From Acetobacter okinawensis (GTDB lineage Bacteria > Pseudomonadota > Alphaproteobacteria > Acetobacterales > Acetobacteraceae): 37,450 nt of DNA. Under the pieces are notes generated by a model. That model made no database searches, was not told the DNA's origin, and saw only the letters and a program-made list of their open reading frames with translations. A program made the position numbers and the translations under genes. The stretch covers positions 1 to 37,450 of the forward strand of contig NZ_JOPJ01000005.1 in NCBI RefSeq assembly GCF_002153655.1, in the 5' to 3' direction. This document shows, piece by piece, positions 35,166 through 37,450 of this stretch; the stretch's first letter is position 1, and each line of letters begins with the position of its first letter.

Positions 35166-37306
35166 AACCCGAAGGCACCCCTCCCCCAGCTTCCCCCACG
35201 CCACCGGGCGCGGCCCAACCATGGCCCGCCCTGCGCGATGACCTGGAGCTACTGCGGGGGCCGGTTTTTGCCGGGGCACCCACGTGGACCCTCTATGACC
35301 CGGCCCGGCACCGCTATATCCGCCTGGGCTGGATGGAAATGGAAATTCTCCAGCGCTGGCAACTGGCGGATGCCCCCGCTATTGCCGCAGATATTGCAAC
35401 CAACACCCCCCTGCGGCCAACGGTGCAGGATGTCTTATCCATGCGCACTTTTACCCGTCAGGCGGAGTTGACCACTGCCAGCCATGCGTCCGACAGCGCA
35501 CATCTGGCGGCGCGCGCCAAACCGCCGGGCCTACTCAAATGGACCTTGCACCACTATCTGTTTTTTCGGATACGCCTGTGTAACCCAGACCGTTTTCTCG
35601 GGCAGTGTGCATCGCACATGCACTGGGTGTTTACACGCCGTTTCTGCAAAGTTCTGGTTTTGCTGATTCTTTGTGCGGCCATGCTGATTGCGCAGCAATG
35701 GGCCACATTCAGCCAAGGATTTGCGCGCCTTTTAACCCCTGAAGGCACATTGGGGGTCGCCTGCGCACTGGCACTGAGCAAAGTTATCCACGAGTTCGGC
35801 CATGGGCTTGCCGCCCGCTTTTACGGCTGCCGGGTGCCTGCAATGGGGGTCGCTTTTCTTGTACTCTGGCCCGTGTTGTGGACCGATACAACAGATGCAT
35901 GGCGTTTACGCCGTGCGCGTGAAAGGCTGGTCATAGACTGCGCGGGCATGGGGGCCGAAATTACACTGGCAGCCTGTGCGTCCATTTTGTGGAGTATTCT
36001 GCCTGATGGCGCCCTGCGTGATGCTGTTTTTACACTCAGCAGTTCTACATGGATTCTAACACTTTCCATCAACCTTAGTCCGCTCATGCGCTTTGATGGG
36101 TACTATATTCTCTCTGACCTGCTTGGTATTCCCAACTTACAGGAGCGCGCCTTCGCATGGACACGCTGGCAGACCAGACAATTCCTGTTCGGCACTAACA
36201 CGCCCCCGCCTGAGCCGTTCTCGCGCACGCGCGGGCGCATGCTCCTTGCTTATAGTGCTGCAAGCTGGCTCTACCGGTTTTTCCTGTTCACCGGCATTGC
36301 CCTTGTGGTTTATCACGCCGTGTTCCGAGCGCTGGGCGTATTGCTCATGGGCATAGAGCTTTGGGTGTTTCTGGCCCGCCCCATTTTGGGCGAAGCAGCA
36401 CAATGGCTCAAACAAATGCGCTCCAACCACACACACTGGCGGGCACGCACCACTGCGGGCGTTGTTGTGCTGCTGGGTGTGCTTATGGCGGTGCCATGGA
36501 GCGGGCGGTTACGCGCACCAGCCTTACTCCGCGCCACTCAGCAGGCCGACCTGTACACAAATGGAACTGGCATTGCCACGGAAGTCCCTCATGAGCATAT
36601 GTCTTTCAACAAGGGACAAATTATTCTGGCACTCCGCTCCACGGAACTGGAACATGATGCAGCCGTTGCCGCTGCGCGTCTGGTTGCCCTTAATGCCAGC
36701 CTGTCCGGGAGCGTGTTCGACCCCACACAAACCATGGCGCTCGATGACACGATAGAGCAGATTTCCCGTCAGGCTGCTGAGCAGGGGCGTATTCAAACGG
36801 CCTTATCTTTCCAGCAAATATCTGCTCCTTTTTCTGGTATTCTGGTTGATGTTCCTCCCGACCTTCATATTGGCGACACGCTGCACCACCACGAAAAAAT
36901 CGGCACACTCATCAGCCATACCGGCGCCACCATAGAGGCTTATATTGGCGAACAGGACACGGATCGTTTTAAAGTCGGAGCGGCGGCAATTTTCTATCCC
37001 GACAGGGTGTCTTCTGCGCCGGTATATGCGCGCGTCACAGCGATTTCTGCTGCGTCTTTACCTGAACTGGACGCATCCGAGGTTGCCTCGGTCTATGGTG
37101 GCCACGTTCAGGCGCACAAAATACAGGACGATCGCTTACAACCCGACCGTGCCACATACAGGGTGACCCTTGAGCCAACCACGATAAAGAACGAGCCTGC
37201 ACAACGCAGCACAGGGACAATCAGTATTCAAAGTCGCCCGTTATCCACGCTTGTGCGTATCTATCGTAAAACCATAGCCCTGTTTATGGGAGAAGCTGGT
37301 TTTTAG
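35150..37306 (+). CDS. M50 zinc metalloprotease-HlyD fusion protein
   Basis: The product has 718 residues from a GTG that overlaps the previous gene by 16 bp, so it is translationally coupled. Residues ~28-95 resemble a PqqD-like peptide-binding domain (WTLYDPARHRYIRLGWMEMEILQRW). The multi-helix membrane domain carries the zinc motif HEFGH at 214-218 and the third ligand Asp316 in NLSPLMRFDGYY, both intact, as in site-2-protease family M50. After a further helix near 430-450, residues ~455-718 resemble HlyD-type lipoyl and beta-barrel domains (ISAPFSGILVDVPPDLHIGDTL). It likely acts in the inner membrane in export or processing of the giant protein (inference). Confidence 0.85.
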   Translation: MAFVLKPEGTPPPASPTPPGAAQPWPALRDDLELLRGPVFAGAPTWTLYDPARHRYIRLGWMEMEILQRWQLADAPAIAADIATNTPLRPTVQDVLSMRTFTRQAELTTASHASDSAHLAARAKPPGLLKWTLHHYLFFRIRLCNPDRFLGQCASHMHWVFTRRFCKVLVLLILCAAMLIAQQWATFSQGFARLLTPEGTLGVACALALSKVIHEFGHGLAARFYGCRVPAMGVAFLVLWPVLWTDTTDAWRLRRARERLVIDCAGMGAEITLAACASILWSILPDGALRDAVFTLSSSTWILTLSINLSPLMRFDGYYILSDLLGIPNLQERAFAWTRWQTRQFLFGTNTPPPEPFSRTRGRMLLAYSAASWLYRFFLFTGIALVVYHAVFRALGVLLMGIELWVFLARPILGEAAQWLKQMRSNHTHWRARTTAGVVVLLGVLMAVPWSGRLRAPALLRATQQADLYTNGTGIATEVPHEHMSFNKGQIILALRSTELEHDAAVAAARLVALNASLSGSVFDPTQTMALDDTIEQISRQAAEQGRIQTALSFQQISAPFSGILVDVPPDLHIGDTLHHHEKIGTLISHTGATIEAYIGEQDTDRFKVGAAAIFYPDRVSSAPVYARVTAISAASLPELDASEVASVYGGHVQAHKIQDDRLQPDRATYRVTLEPTTIKNEPAQRSTGTISIQSRPLSTLVRIYRKTIALFMGEAGF

Positions 37307-37358
37307 AGCGCAGTGTCCACAAGCTTATGCTCGGCCCTGTTGTCTGGCATAAGCCTCC

Positions 37359-37375
37359 CCACGCTCAAAGCGTGG
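37359..37375. promoter_or_regulatory. Perfect 7-bp inverted repeat CCACGCT-caa-AGCGTGG
   Basis: A stable hairpin with a 3-nt loop 53 nt after the M50 gene. No T-run follows. It may stabilise the 3' end of the mRNA or be an operator. Confidence 0.35.
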
Positions 37376-37431
37376 AAGAACATTCCATTTATTTCCACTG
37401 CATTTCCTGCGCCCTTTTCCGGTCACAAAAA

Positions 37432-37450
37432 AACCCGCCTCAACGGGCGG
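37432..37450. terminator. Terminator cut by the window edge
   Basis: A run of A (from 37427) precedes CCCGCC-tcaa-CGGGCGG, the usual form of a bidirectional intrinsic terminator. The expected T-run lies beyond the window. It probably ends the TolC/HlyD/M50 operon. Confidence 0.6.

Overview
The window is about 60% GC and densely coded. It looks like the chromosome of an acetic acid bacterium (Acetobacteraceae, Alphaproteobacteria). The evidence is the DUF3576-leuS-lptE-holA order, a mutY next to a DUF721 (DciA-type) gene, the protein families present, and a tRNA-Arg(CCU) gene split by a group I intron, a known alphaproteobacterial site. I cannot name the species.

Positions 1-12,500 are mostly housekeeping. 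They hold nth (endonuclease III), hemH (ferrochelatase) and mutY on the minus strand, a divergent DUF721/DciA-like gene, a small unknown gene, a lipoprotein lytic transglycosylase with a SPOR domain, a 670-residue SARP/TolB-like regulator with helical repeats, and the run DUF3576 lipoprotein, leuS, lptE, holA. Positions 12,511-12,819 are tRNA-Arg(CCU), interrupted directly after its anticodon by a 232-nt group I intron.

Positions 12,847-21,356 are accessory. They hold a small minus-strand lipoprotein, then a plus-strand set of a 366-residue lipoprotein, a large PLP-dependent Orn/Lys/Arg-type decarboxylase, a strong terminator and an AspT-family antiporter. Decarboxylase plus precursor/product exchanger is the classic layout for proton-consuming acid resistance, which suits an acid-producing organism. 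An MFS transporter and a small exported protein follow.

Positions 21,571-37,306 are the most interesting part. A minus-strand gene of about 3,095 codons encodes a giant repetitive surface or secreted protein with an N-terminal LExRxLFDG motif, a His-rich stretch, a DUF4347 domain, many Ig/DUF11-like modules and a cadherin-like C-terminal domain. Across an AT-rich divergent promoter region with an 18-bp palindrome lie four plus-strand envelope genes: a TolC-type outer membrane lipoprotein, a periplasmic HlyD/RND-type adaptor, a membrane-anchored GAF-like-HlyD fusion, and a PqqD-like/M50 zinc protease/HlyD fusion. No ABC ATPase or RND pump is present in the window. I infer that these five genes form a dedicated export and processing system for the giant protein, with the M50-HlyD fusion in place of the usual energised inner-membrane component. 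A three-copy cluster of DnaA-box-like 9-mers lies just beyond the 3' end of the giant gene.
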